Part shown: one piece after another, positions 22,438 to 34,600 of the stretch
Numbering within the stretch: the stretch's first letter is position 1
Layout of the letters: every line of letters begins with the position of its first letter
Assembly (NCBI GenBank): GCA_013420905.1
Contig: JAAXNY010000001.1
Span: forward strand, 558,001-622,000
Length of the DNA: 64,000 nucleotides
Reading direction: 5' to 3'
Origin: Collybia mongolica
Lineage: Eukaryota; Basidiomycota; Agaricomycetes; Agaricales; Clitocybaceae
The notes under the pieces: model-generated
The model's input: the letters and a program-made list of their open reading frames with translations, nothing else
What the model was told of the DNA's origin: nothing
The model's database searches: none
Made by a program: the position numbers and the translations under genes

Positions 22438-24546
22438 TCACCCAACATACGACATAGCCTCTCTATCGGGGCTCATAATGCGTGCATATTCCAGCAGTAA
22501 TCTGAACAAGAACTTTAGATATCAGCACCACTTGCATATGGCCATCCTCACCTAAAAAAGTATGCCGTCATATCCTCTTGTCTCCAAAAGGATAGACTCC
22601 ATTGACGGCCTGCTGTCGCAATTTTATGTGCGAGGTCATCATGATTGCCTTCCCCATAGAGACCTCCACGGAAGAAGACATAGGCATCGAGGAGGTCTGA
22701 ATAGTCAACTTGAACGGGGACATAGTGTACCCATGCCTGTGACCTATCGAGCCACCTAATGAAGAGTCTCAGCGGAGGTAACAAGGTTAGATGCGACGAA
22801 ATGATACCATTCTGGATACGCCGTAGCCTTGAAGACCAAAGAATTGGAAGTTATGAGGCGTTTAAATTGGCTTGACCATCCATTGCCGTCGACCTACGAA
22901 TAGTTGGAAATCAATCCAAAGGGGAAAAAATGCGAAAAACCTACATCCACAACATACTTGTGATTACCAGCTTCCTTTCCGTTCTCACTCTGGACCTTTC
23001 GCCACTCAAATAGCGATTCCAAATAGTCACAATAGTGGGGATCACACCCTATTGGCTTTCCTGTGAATGCGATATCTGTCACAGCGGGGTTGATCAATGC
23101 CTTCCGTACTTCCGTCCCATTGCCAACTCTATCCCCAGGTTCGTTACCTGGTGTGAGAATATTCGTAGTTCCGTTCATGTCGTTTGCCCATGACACAAGG
23201 TGAAATCGTTGCGAATGCATCCATCTGGTCCTGTCATTGGAATGCATTCCTGCGTTACTGCCACGCCACAACAGCCTTTCGTCCGTTTTATTATCCCATT
23301 CGGGGTCATTTGCACGAGGCGAGATGTCTCCAACCCACGAGATAAAGGTCGGGGGCTGGATATCATGGAATAGTGGGGTGGTACAATATGAGAACTAGGC
23401 CGCTAGTGTGGGCTCGGGAGCGGGGCCCAAATCGTGTGCGACGTATTGGGCGTGATGATAGAATATGTATGGGTGGAGGCAAGGGTCCATGGCCAGACGA
23501 TGATCATGAATAAATGTTTTGTTGGTTCGTGGAGGTGGACGCGTGAACTGATCGATGGGTGACTCGACAGGTCGTCCAGGAGACCCTGGGGAGCAAGCAG
23601 ATGCGAAACCCATGTGTTTTACTGGAGGAAGCTTGGAGAAATCGACATCTATTTTTCAAGTCAACTGGTTAGTATTTTTGTCCATAAAAATGCTTAAAAA
23701 CATGCATTCTCCAGCAGAGGCTGCATCAAGCGCAGCTTTCTTGATGTGAAAGTCAGACAGAAGATTTGGATTGTCATGTGGCGAGAATATGGCACGATAT
23801 GGTGGCAACGCATCCTCAGCAGGCGCGAGGAGATCCAATATCTCGTCCAGCCCACGTAAAAGAGCCCGTTGTTCCCGGGTCTCTGGATTTGGAAAGGAAG
23901 TTGCTACCAGATTGGAGTCTAGTTCTTCAGTCTTCGCAATAGTGAACGTGTCCTTTCTTTTCTCCTGAAGAGCCTGGATCTTCAACAGTTCTTCTGGATC
24001 TACTCCCCAAAATGGTTCGAGCTCTCTCCATATAGTATCGTACTCGTCTGGAAGCTGAACGTTGTTCTCTTCGACGTAATCCCACCTGCGCGAGACTATT
24101 AACCACAACGCAAATACGAATCGCACTATTAGCTCACCAATCATCAAAACCTTGAGGTGGATCACGCTTGTAACGGCGCTTATACTCTACAACAGCCCCT
24201 TCCAAGGTTTTACTGGTTCGTTTCAATTTCTTCTCCCATTCAACCTCTGTCGAGCGGATTAACTCATGAATTGGATGAGGTGCGTCTGGGTTAACGTGTA
24301 ACAAGCCGTCGGGGGAATACCTATGACCGCTGACGGGAGTAGATTCACCGGATGGAGATGGTCGTGTCTCATCCGAGGGATATTTCAAATGTTGACATGA
24401 CGGACACGTTAACAGGTCGTTCCAGGAATCGGGTTCAAAGGTGACACGAACGAGCGTAATAAGGGTGTTTCGAAGGTAATATCCAAGAAAGATAGCGAAG
24501 ATGGGTACCAGCTTTCGCCGGAATCCTCTTCCGTGGAACAGCTGCA
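22438..24546 (-). CDS. GT90 (Cap10-like) glycosyltransferase, with an in-frame stop
   Basis: A type II membrane glycosyltransferase of the Cap10/beta-1,2-xylosyltransferase family, acting in the Golgi on wall or capsule glycans. The start at 24546 (MQLFHGRGFRRKLVP) leads into one membrane anchor (FAIFLGYYLRNTLITLV). Exons are about 24546-24138, 24085-23706, 23648-22945 and three shorter ones. Marks are LPDEYDTIWRELEPFWGVDP, LPPVKHMGFASACSP, KTFIHDHRLAMDPCLHP, RLLWRGSNAG, YVVDVDGNGWSSQFKRLI, HYVPVQVDYSDLLDAYVFFR and LLLEYARIMS; the stop is at 22440-22438. Two oddities stand out: a TAG at 23397-23395 where relatives usually have Gln before FSY, and an intron (23705-23649) with a GC donor. The stop could be skipped by splicing out 48 in-frame bases, which would delete 16 conserved-region residues. 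I judge it possibly inactive. Confidence 0.82.
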
Positions 24547-27493
24547 TCCAAAAGAAAGGGCGTTGTACAGAATGATTATACAACAAATGTACAACTTGAG
24601 CACAACACGTCACCTACACTTTATGCTTGTCAGAGTAGAAATCTCGGAGAATGGCTATGAAAGAGGACGTACGAAAAACCACAAAACCAATCTTCAGGGC
24701 CTCCCTCATCAGCATCTCACGCGACAAGGACGAATAAATAATCCATGAGAGTCCCAGGCACGTCGAGTGTCAATTATTTAGTCTCCGCTGCTGGCATGTT
24801 CAAGAGAGCTAAAAGCCATAATCGCAAGCGTGAACATGGTTGAAGGCTTTTCCACCGGGTTGTGGGGAACGGGAGCACGGTCAACCTCGCGATGAGAAGA
24901 ATTTTTTGGTCTTGTTGTTATTCTGGCTGGTGAGGATCCGACTTCAAATCCAAAGACTTTGCTAGACTGGTGACAGCTGGTGACCTATGAAACGAAACGT
25001 TAAATTTAAATTGGAGCTTTGGCTCATTACGCATGGTCACGAGTCTAGGACTTCGCTCTTGAATGAACTGTGCTGGTAAGACTCTTCATCACATGTCTAA
25101 TCTACAGTACAGTTTCTAATTCTCCGTCTAGTGTTACTATTCGAATGGCCATGACAAATAGGGCGTCAAGTTTGCGAACTCTGCACTGTCGAACTATATG
25201 CACACTGCGCACCCCACGGAAGGATTTAAAACAACCACTCCTGGAGCGACCAGCCTTCGATCACGCACCATATATCATACCTCACGCATCGACATTTCCG
25301 GTCATGCCCTCCAGTGCACAATAAAGTGACCGGCATGTATATATAATATATATCCTAATCCCGTCTCAATTCTCAATCCAGTTGAGAGACTCCAGTGCTG
25401 AGCCGGACACTTTCCAGGCCAACAGGCTGGCCATTGTACCGACGTTGGTTGTTTTCAACAAAGTGTGCTACTGTGATGAGAGCCATGGATGTCAGCCTGC
25501 CCTACTTCGTATGCTTTCGTAATTCAAATCTGCCACCAATAAGGGCACTTCTCTCCCTCCTCCCTAGGCACACCTACGCCTTCTTGAGGCCATCGGGGTT
25601 CTTTTGATAGGTCCAAGTCTGCAGGAATCGTCGATGTTTTTTAATGGAGGAGTGAATACCAATCTCGGGAAATCTCCTGCCCCCGACTATCTTGTCGCAT
25701 TTAACACTCGATGCGCAACGATTTAGCATGGTCGTACCTACAAGGACAACTAACATAGTCACCACAAAAGGACGCTAGAATGCCGATCACGACCGCAACA
25801 CTCTAACGGCCCACCTCTACATGATCCCGAACAGCACATTAGCAGGCCGGAATCTTACCTCCCTCACAAACGCAACGAGCACAGCATGTGTTCGTGCACA
25901 TACTTTTCTCATCATTGTACTGCTCGGTATAGCGGTACAGGGAAATCTTGTTAGTGCCCCCGTTTTGTATAGCCACCAGATCAGGGAGCTCAAATTGAAG
26001 GATATCAACCAAAAAACACCTTATTTTAGGTCTCCTTTGGATCGTTTAATCGTCTCATCTCAGATAATTAGATGTGGAGTTGCTCGGTGATACCTGGATT
26101 GTTTTCTCGCGATGTAGCGTTCAAGTTGTGCCCGCCCTCCAGGCTCTGCGCATTGGTTCCGGGTCTGGTCTCTTTGAGCAGTACACTCGGTACTCTCTCT
26201 CCCGGAAGAAGTTGACTGAGCTCGACGTTGGAAATGGTGTACCTCCACGATATATAATGAAAATCCTTCGCCATTCACACCGCCCGGCTCGGGGCAAATT
26301 CAAGAGTGATTGATGCAGGTCACCGTATAACCATACCACACTTCGCGTTTCTATCACTATATCATAGCCGGGAGGGTAATAGGGCTCTTTACCTGGACTG
26401 CTTACTCACCCTGATCTATTTCTATGGAAGATACTTACTAGTATTCAGGGCATTCACCGACGATTTTTGATCTAAAGTCAAGAAAGTAACTGGATGTGTT
26501 TCGTTCCTCCCTGTCGAAGATTATAAGTACATACTTGGGGCTTAAAACACTGAGCTTAATGGTGACACCTGCGATGAAGCAAACGAAAGGCCCGGTGGGA
26601 GCTGGGGTGGGAGGGAAGGGAAACCCATTTAATTATATTACGTAAACAAAGGCCAGCTATAGCCGACAGATCCGGATCACGCTTAAGGCACTATTTGTAT
26701 TTGGATCGCATTTTATTTGTACTTGCTTGACAATAGCTTTGCAACAACATGGTTTCCGCATCCTTGACGGAATCGATGAGGGAGGGACGTTGTTATGTGG
26801 CAGTGATTTTAATACTCACAGGGGTGAGGCAGGGTTCGGGACGATGTCCAAGTCAACCACGATCGTCAGGAATGTACGGATGGTACGTGATGCAACAGTT
26901 GCTTTAAACGCTTAACTGGCGATTGCGACTTGAGCTACTAATTAGGGCTCAAGATCGTTGCTTCGAAGTAGTGTTTTGGTGAAAAGAATACAAGCGGATG
27001 TGATACTCGTCAATTCTCGAGATGCGTCGAGGGGAGCTTGTACGTTGAAGGTAATCTTGAGGTTATATATGATCAACAAAAAAATTAAAGAGGCACTGCG
27101 TCGTGGATTATGCGGTCAAATACCTGACGTCAAAGCTTGTAGAGGATTGGGGCATGCTTTTGATATCAGCTTCTTGAGAGTTGAAGCACCTCAGAAATAC
27201 AAGGAGACGGATCGGTTGATAATTATAAGCGAAGGACAATGTCGAATAAGGGTCGTGCGAAATTCAAACTCCGCGTTGACGTCCCAATGAGGCAATGATC
27301 GGCTTGTATTTTCTTTTGTCCACCCTAGAGCGTTCAACAATCGGTAAATTAGCACAATGGCTTTCTTGTTTTTTAAAAGCAATGCTCTGCCTTCCCTCCT
27401 TCCCTCGTCTCTTCCTACTATTGGATACCAACTCTTTTTCAGATCTACATCCTTAACGACACTTCAACTGCATTAGACTTCAACGAACTTATC
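24547..27493. other. Long intergenic stretch without supported genes
   Basis: 2.9 kb between a minus-strand and a plus-strand gene. Short frames on minus around 25574-25765 (ends KNPDGLKKA) and 25817-26357, and on plus at 26958-27290, have no motif I know, and I could not build a spliced gene. The final 150 bases are pyrimidine-rich leader sequence of the Ser/Pro-rich gene. Confidence 0.45.
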
Positions 27494-29624
27494 ATGAACT
27501 CTTCAACTGTTACCAGTTGTAAGCCCTTACATTAATCTCACCTTATTTTCAATTTCACAACTCATCCATTTGCTTCCAGTTTTTTCACGAGATGTATTTC
27601 TCAAGCGTCAAGCTCGCACCGCCCGCAAACAGGCCGCAGCTCCCAAACCATGCCCTTCGTCCTCTCTGAAGAGCAAACCTCTTCACATCATTCTCGAGGA
27701 AGAAGATGAACCACGAACCTCCTCTACATCGTCAAGATCCATCTCCCCAATGTACTCGCCCACCACCAGTACAGGAGGTAGCCAGACTCTTGGTGTCAAA
27801 GCTAAACGAAGACATGCTAATGTCATGGTGTCTGATATTCGTGTTGCCCGGGCAGCACTCGTACACAACGACAACAATTTTTCGGAACAAAACTCTTCCC
27901 TCCTGTCCGCGCCTCGGCCCGCACCCAGGCCACCAACAAGCACTGCCAGCCCCAGCCCCAGCCCCAGCCCCAGCCCCAGCCCCAGCCCCAGCCCCAGCCC
28001 CAGCCCCAGCCCCGTCCCCAGTCCTGACTCATTCAACTTGACATTCACGGACATATCGCTCAGGTTTCCACACCCACCCATCCCAACTCCGTCCTCAACT
28101 TCCTTTGAAAACCGCCGTCTTGGTCCCGAATCTCCCATATCATCTCCCTCAACAAGTCCTGATTCACGATCTACTATTCTCCCAATGACACCTTCATCTT
28201 CGGACGACGAATTCCCATCTTACTACTCTTCTCCACTACCAACCTTTAATCCACGCCGGGCGTCAATAAAACCACTCGTAATCACAAAACACAACTCCTC
28301 ACCTGCATCGGACGACTCGGATTCTTCCAGTCCTGCAACGCGAATCCGACCATTCAAGAATGTAAGCGAACGTACCGCGCCTTTATCTCCCATAACTTCA
28401 GAAGAACCTTCTTCTGATTCGGAGGAGTCGGACTCAGAATGGTACAACCGTGAATTTTCCCAGATCATCAGCTTATGCTCGCCCATCCCCATATCCTTCC
28501 CCCGACAAACCCGCCCTGATTCTATGGCTATGACGGATTTGCCACCCTCCCCCTCTCCAGCCCCGCGGACAATCTCCCCTTCTGAACACTATCCTAGCGC
28601 GCAGCTTGACCCGGCATTCCCTCGCCGAAGGCGCAGCCGCGTGAGCATCCCCAAATATCCCCCTCCCCCTGTCCCTCCCATCCCTGCTCACCTCCGCTCG
28701 CCGTCTACCTCCTCCATTCCTCCCTCTCCTCCCTCGAGCATCAAATCGAGACAGCGCTGCAACGCACTTTCAGTCACCCTACCACCCATCCGTCGCCCCC
28801 CTCCGCGTTCCAGCATCCCTGCTGACTGTGTCTTTGTCGACGAGTCCTACACTTTCTCTGATGACAGTGGCTCGGCATTTTCCTTCTCCCTCTACGAAGA
28901 CCCCGCTGCTACTCCATCAGTAGACAGCCCGACCAGCTTCTACTCACAGCCATCCCCCACTCCTTCTCCCTTCCCTTCGTCATTCCCCTCCTCTCCAGCA
29001 TCCTTCCCCTCCTCAAGCGCCGACGTTGAGTTTGACTTCCCCGTCGATGAGATCGAATTCGACATTGACCTCGACCGCGCGATGATGCTCCCACTCTCCC
29101 TCCCGACTTCCCCCATCGATCTAGAGGCGGACATCGCACACGGCCTCGAAGCACTCCGCACTGAGAACCGTGCTGAGGAGCGCCGTCAGCTCACTGATGC
29201 TGAGATGTTTACCACCGGCGTCGACCCATCTGTGACACAGGACGTCCAAAGGACCCTCCGCTCAAAATGGAGCTCGTCTACTCTCGCCTCAATCCGTGAG
29301 GAGCAGGCCCACCGTGGCGCTTCTGCGAAACTGAGGTCGTACTTCACTGGCGCGCCCATCCTGGTGAAGGGACGGGTGACAAGGAAGGGCTCTGGGAGTG
29401 TACCGCCGACGCCGCTGTCTCCTTCGAAGCGGTTCAGACATATGAGGAGGGAGTCGGATGTTATGGTTATTGGGTATGGCCAAGGCCAGGGTGTGAGGCG
29501 CAGGGGAAGCGTCACCCCATCTGTCAGTGATGATGGCAGCGAGGAGAGCGCAAGTAGCTCCTCTAGCGCGGGGTTGAGGAGGAAGCCGATTCCTGTGGAG
29601 ATGTTTTTGAGGACGGGGGCATAA
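27494..29624 (+). CDS. Ser/Pro-rich low-complexity protein of unknown function
   Basis: Two exons: 27494-27518 (MNSSTVTS) and 27580-29624, 689 residues, with the splice in frame (SFFSRDVFLKRQARTARKQ). The start codon is the only ATG that joins cleanly to the long exon. The protein is dominated by Ser and Pro, with an SP dipeptide run encoded by a CCCCAG repeat (27947-28013), acidic clusters (SSDSEESDSEW, EFDFPVDEIEFDIDLD) and basic patches (PRRRRSRVSIPK). The best-ordered part is near the C-terminus: ALRTENRAEERRQLTDAEMF, KLRSYFTGAPILVKGRVTRK, and the end RKPIPVEMFLRTGA. I see no enzyme motif, membrane segment or signal peptide. Many SP/TP sites suggest phosphorylation by proline-directed kinases; this is inference. 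I do not recognise the family. Confidence 0.8.
27947..28013. repeat. CCCCAG coding minisatellite
   Basis: About eleven tandem copies of a six-base unit encoding Ser-Pro, inside the Ser/Pro-rich gene. The unit length keeps the frame, so copy number can vary without frameshift. Confidence 0.9.
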
Positions 29625-30356
29625 TGTCTTTACTTTTTTCTTTTTTTTCTCCTGGCTTTATTTTGCCACTAAGTATCTTACTTTCGTTTTTGTTAATCCT
29701 GCCTTTCTTTTTTACTTTCGTTTTTGTTCATACACATACACACGCTCCCTCGCATGTCTCATACTCTGTAGCATACCAACTCGTACCTATTGGGTCCACG
29801 TACAACACACATTTTGTAGCCTTATTATTATTACATTTGATACGATATTCAATACAAACGAAGAATTACTACCATCAGTCTGAACACCTTGAAAGCTTTA
29901 TCGATCACCTGCGATGATTGGCGCTTGTTATTTGGCGAGCTTAGGCTGTCGAATAGTTATGCGTTTAGGTACTTACCCGGCTTGTAGTTTCTACTCCTTC
30001 ATATCAGCTACGAATATTGATTTCATATTTGGATGCAAATATATTACAATAGCAACCTAATCCCAGGTAATTCTCCAGACCAAGACAACTACCCCAGAAG
30101 AGGTTAATATACGAGGAAGCCAAAGGTGGGATCGTTAAATAAATAAATATTGATACATTGATCCCTCCTTGCTCGCTCAAACCCTAAACTCGGAAATATT
30201 GGAGGAATGTGTATGGTAATGTAATGATCTGGGGAGCAGAAATCAGTAGGACGGATAGTGAAAGTATGTGTATACTGACGTATGGCTCGATAGCATGCAG
30301 CCAGTGCATGCACACACAGGCTCCGACACTGAACAAGTAAATGAATGACAACACAT
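29625..30356. other. Intergenic, tail-to-tail
   Basis: 3' flanks of the Ser/Pro-rich gene (plus) and the pheromone precursor gene (minus). T-rich after 29630. No coding signal seen. Confidence 0.5.
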
Positions 30357-30536
30357 TCAGGCAACAACACAGTACACGGTGCTGCCGCCTCCGCCGCCCT
30401 CTTCATCGGCGGGAGTTTCCTCGGCAGCGCGCGCGAAGACAACGCAGTAGACGGTGCTTCCGCCTCCGCCGCCCTCCTCATTGGTGGGGTGGGAGTCGGT
30501 AGTGGTGACGAGGTTGGCGATGGTGAAAGAGTCCAT
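30357..30536 (-). CDS. Lipopeptide mating-pheromone precursor with duplicated pheromone unit
   Basis: A 59-residue single-exon peptide starting at 30536. It opens MDSFTIANLV, like many mushroom pheromone precursors, and ends in the CaaX box CVVA, the signal for farnesylation and carboxymethylation of the cysteine. Such precursors are trimmed to short C-terminal lipopeptides sensed by Ste3-type receptors on the partner mycelium. An acidic pair followed by a glycine run (DEEGGGGG then STVYC) gives a plausible trimming point. The unit occurs twice with a 25-residue (75-base) period: residues 20-33 read EEGGGGGSTVYCVV and residues 45-58 repeat it exactly. The first copy is followed by F-A-R and so is not a C-terminal CaaX. 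No receptor gene lies in the window. The function is inferred from family features only. Confidence 0.82.
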   Translation of the reverse strand: MDSFTIANLVTTTDSHPTNEEGGGGGSTVYCVVFARAAEETPADEEGGGGGSTVYCVVA

Positions 30537-31692
30537 GGTGAGAATAGAAGGAGGGCGGAGAGAAGATGGGATGAGAACGAAGTGGTTGGTAGGCGAGCCT
30601 GGGGTTGGATGGTAGGTGGGGAGAAGATTTATAGATGAGGAGATAGGGGTGGAGAGGTGTATTGTGTGGGCTTGGCGCGTCTGGGAGACAAGACAGGCGT
30701 TCTCGATCGAGAGAGACAATGGGGGTTTTTTTCCGCGTCCTCGGCGCCCGTCCCCGGGTGGTCCCGCCTATGATCCCGTGCAGCAAGAGGACGAGATTGT
30801 AGATTTTGGTAGGTGGATGGAGTGAACAAGGCGGAAGGATCTGCAAACTAGACGGGCCGTGCGCGTGCTGGTAGCTTGCGGATTGCACCTCTGGGTACCG
30901 CCATTGGCCCGCCGCCCAGATAAAATGCCTGTTCATATTATGACAATACATATTTTTCAAATAGGGCTGTATATCAGCATTGTTTGCGAAGGAGAAGGAG
31001 CAATCTTCACCGGCCCCTTCATGAAATCGAGTGTGTACCGACCGGCATTGTCAAGCCATGCAAGGATACTATTCCAACATTCAGATTCTTGGATATGCAG
31101 CTGTATGCGTTACAGAATGCAAGCGCCAGGATGGTGGTGGAGGTGCTCGTGCTTGTTTGCCAGCGTTGCCGGCGTTTCTCGTGGTTCGAGTGATCGAGCC
31201 GAACAAAACGGCGGCTGATGGCCGCCGTTGGCGGGATTGCAAGATATGTCACAATAAGGACAAACAACGAGATCTCATCTAATGACATGTACACTCAGCG
31301 CTCAACGTGCTCAACTTGGACGTGCATTAGGTGAATTCCGTGAATGGCTGAGTCCATTTTATTGGCCGCAGTTATTTACTGCAGTTCATGCTTCTTAATT
31401 CTCTCTAAATTTGGCGTTCGACAAAAAGATAGCGGGTCGAAGGGCAGGGGCTCCGATAGACGTGTCTTGGGTTCACACGCACATGCTAAGGAAAGCAATT
31501 ATTTCTTAGGTATTCGTACTTGAAAATATAGTTGCGACGCTAGGAATAGCCTCTAGCTGCTGAGAGAGTTGAGCGCGTAAAACCAGAGCAATCTCATCCG
31601 CGATCACATGATTGAGTCGCGTTTAATATGTGATGTGACTATACGTGCATGGGTGTGACAGTTGAAGTGACAGCGGTCTGTTCACTGTCGCC
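30537..31692. other. Intergenic between divergent pheromone and RING/RRM genes
   Basis: Beyond the TATA and ACAAT sites of the pheromone gene I see no coding signal in this 1.15 kb. Confidence 0.5.
30627..30633 (-). promoter_or_regulatory. Likely TATA box of the pheromone precursor gene
   Basis: TATAAAT on the minus strand, about 91-97 bases upstream of the start codon. ATTGT (30661-30665) and ACAAT (30716-30720), the core bound by HMG-box factors that control fungal pheromone genes, lie further upstream. Such a short core occurs often by chance. Confidence 0.5.
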
Positions 31693-34600
31693 ATGCCCAG
31701 TTACTCAGTCCCGACGTCGCCCGCAATGTCCCGCTCGACATTCCATAAGAGCCAGCCAGTCACCCCTCAGCGTCTCCCAACACACCGCCAGCAGCACCGT
31801 TACTCGTCCTCGCAGTCCTTGTATAAATCCCCCATCACTCCTGCGAGCCCTTATACCCCCCTTAGTTTACGCTCTTTCACATCGTCGACCTCAGGAGGGT
31901 CGTCGACGCTTACAACGCCTGATCGTATAGGGCTTGATGTAAAGCGCCTGTCCTTTTCGCCTGAGGTTGCGAAAACTGCCATTGGGGCAGTGCCAAAGGA
32001 CCAGAGTCTCGCTGATATTGCGGAGAACTGGAGATCTCGTGCGAGTGAAAACGGGATCAAGGTATCATCAGTGACTGACGATTCTCACTATGGTGATGAC
32101 GAGGGTATGTGCTGTGCTTTGACCTATTGAGGCTGTCGGACAAATAACGCGCATATAGCCAGCGAAAGGACCCTTTCTGATGCTGCCAATGACTCTGGGT
32201 TCATCCAGACTGAGGAAGGTAGGCTTCAATCTGGCAGCCACATCGATGATATCCAACTGATGATAATATAGCGCTTCTCGCCCCGTCATTCCTCGCAAAC
32301 CAAAGGCATCTGAAAACAATGAGGCCGCGCGCACAATCCCACGTGCCGCCACCGACTTCCCGGCCGTTTTCTTCGCCAACCACGACCCGAAACCCCTCTT
32401 CCCGTACTGTTCCGCCCCCGACATCCCCCCTCGTAGCGCGCCGCCTTAATCAATCACAGAATCTCGCTCTTACCTCTACCCCGCCTCAGAATAGGACACT
32501 TGCCCGGCAGCTCAAACTGAAAGGTAGCTTTACAGACCCTGCACAAACGCGTAGAAGGGAGGCGTTTGGACCCGTAAGCTCCTTCTGTTAGTGAGATTTT
32601 TCAGCCAGTCTGACGGCGCCCATAGATCCGAACTCCATCCCAAAATTTTAATAATAGCCTGAACTTCGGCTTAAACCAGGACACCTCCCTAGACCTGTTT
32701 GACATTGATGAAAACGACTTTGAATATGAATACGACTACTCTCGTGATCAGGATCATGAGAATGAAGATAACAACTCCTTGTTCGAGTTAAACTTCCAAA
32801 GCAACAGCATCGGCAACATCAACAATACCAATTCCTCATATGGCTATCCTGCTTACGGGCTCCCTCTTCTCTCCTCTCATCCTACCCAGCAGCAGTTTTT
32901 CCAGCAAGCCCAACCCCAGGGCTCGTTCGCCGATCCGTTCCAGGGACATTCGCTGAGCAGTATCGCAGAAAGCGTTGAGCATCACTTCCATGCTCAGCAA
33001 CAAGCACTTGGCGTCAATGGCACTGGATATGGTACTCAAAGCGAGTATACCGCTCATCCGGTCCCACACCTCGGCGCCTCGCTTGGCTTAGATTCTGCAC
33101 GAAACCGCAGTGGTGGAGGGTACACGACTAATCCAGCCTGGGTCCCCGTTCCCGCCGCAGCACCGGCGCCGGCGCGCGCTCCTGCTAGAATGACTAATGA
33201 AGCAGCTAGTCGTCAAGTCGCATCTCCTTCCGCGGCAGGAGAGTCCGAAAAGTCGCAAGGGTGCTCGGTATGCCTTGCTCTTCACCCGCGCACACTGGCT
33301 GTGCTTGTCCCTTGCGGACACCCCCTTTGCTCAGGCTGTTTGACAAGTGCATTGAATATTGTCGGAGAGAAGGATATGGAATGTGCGGTATGCCGGAAAA
33401 AAGTGGCTGACTTTAGGCTAGTCGGGAGCGCACCCAGTGCCTCTGCTGCAAAATTAGGGAACCAAGGCACTTGCCTGGTAGAGAACAAAGATGACGACGG
33501 ATGGGAGAGCAAGGGTAGCTTCATGGACCCATTGCTCTCCTCGCCGGGGAGCGGGGTGGACGCGTTGGAGAGTGCTTTTGAGTTTGGCCTTGGCCTGGAG
33601 GGTGCAAGGGCGAGTACACCGAAGCTTCGGGTTGATGAAGGGATGAGGGGGAACGTAATGGGTGCGGGTGAGAATGATAACGAAAGGAAAATCAGGGAGA
33701 GAGGCAGAGGCAGAGGAAAGGCCGAGGAGAATGTCGTACTGAGGATCGACAACGTTCCTTGGGTAAGTTAGATCTCTCACTTGATGGAGATGGTCGTTGA
33801 TTCTATTCTCTGATATGCTGCAGGACATAACCCCACCGCAAATTAAGCGCTGGCTACAACAACCCGTCGAGCGCGTCCATGTTTTGCTTGACACAAAGGG
33901 GAAAACCATGAGCCATGCATATGTGGAGGTGGCCGATGTTGCCGTTGCTGGACGCATTTTGCGCGGGGAGGGTGGTGGCCTAGATGAGAGGCCGAACCTT
34001 GGGAAGAAGAAAGAACGAGGAAGTGTACTCGGGAAAGGGCGAAGGGCGAGGGGAGTCACTGTTACAAGAAGTGGCCAGGAAGAATTGATGTCTGATGTGC
34101 GTTCTTTCCTCCGTCGTTTCCATTCTTTTCTTTTCCTTTTCTTTTTTTGTGGGTATTCGGACACACTTCGTGTTCGGTATTCCCATTCAAATCGATGCTT
34201 CCCTCCCCCAGAATTTCGCAGACCCAATTTTAAATTCTTCGGTTCGGCGCCATTATCGCTCGGCCACCTTCCTTCGCATCTGCCATTGCGAAAACCTTCC
34301 GATCGTCATTTTCGTTTCCATTTTTTTTCTTTCTATGCGATGGTATTTCTTTTTCCTTTCCTGGCGTGCTTCTCAGCAAACTGAACTGCGGCGACGTCGC
34401 CTTGCGCCCACACCTATTCCTCTTTGAGTTGGGCGCTCATTCCTTATTGCCCTTGATCGTGATGTAACTAAATCTGTTCCTGTCGCCATCCCACGGGCTT
34501 TCCACCTCTTCATATTTTCTCCTTGGACGCTATCTTGTCTGTAACCACACGACCGGCACGACCATATCTCCTTCGACATAATGCCTTCCACATCATCCGC

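Noticed and set aside
25574..26357. Cluster of short minus-strand frames ending KNPDGLKKA
   Set aside because: I tried to splice them into one gene and found no consistent reading frame or family.
26958..27290. 111-codon plus-strand open frame
   Set aside because: No motif, AT-rich text, isolated. Probably chance.
30104..30719. Longer frames overlapping the pheromone gene on both strands
   Set aside because: They are by-products of the GC-rich glycine-coding repeat. Only the 30357-30536 frame has the precursor start and CaaX end.
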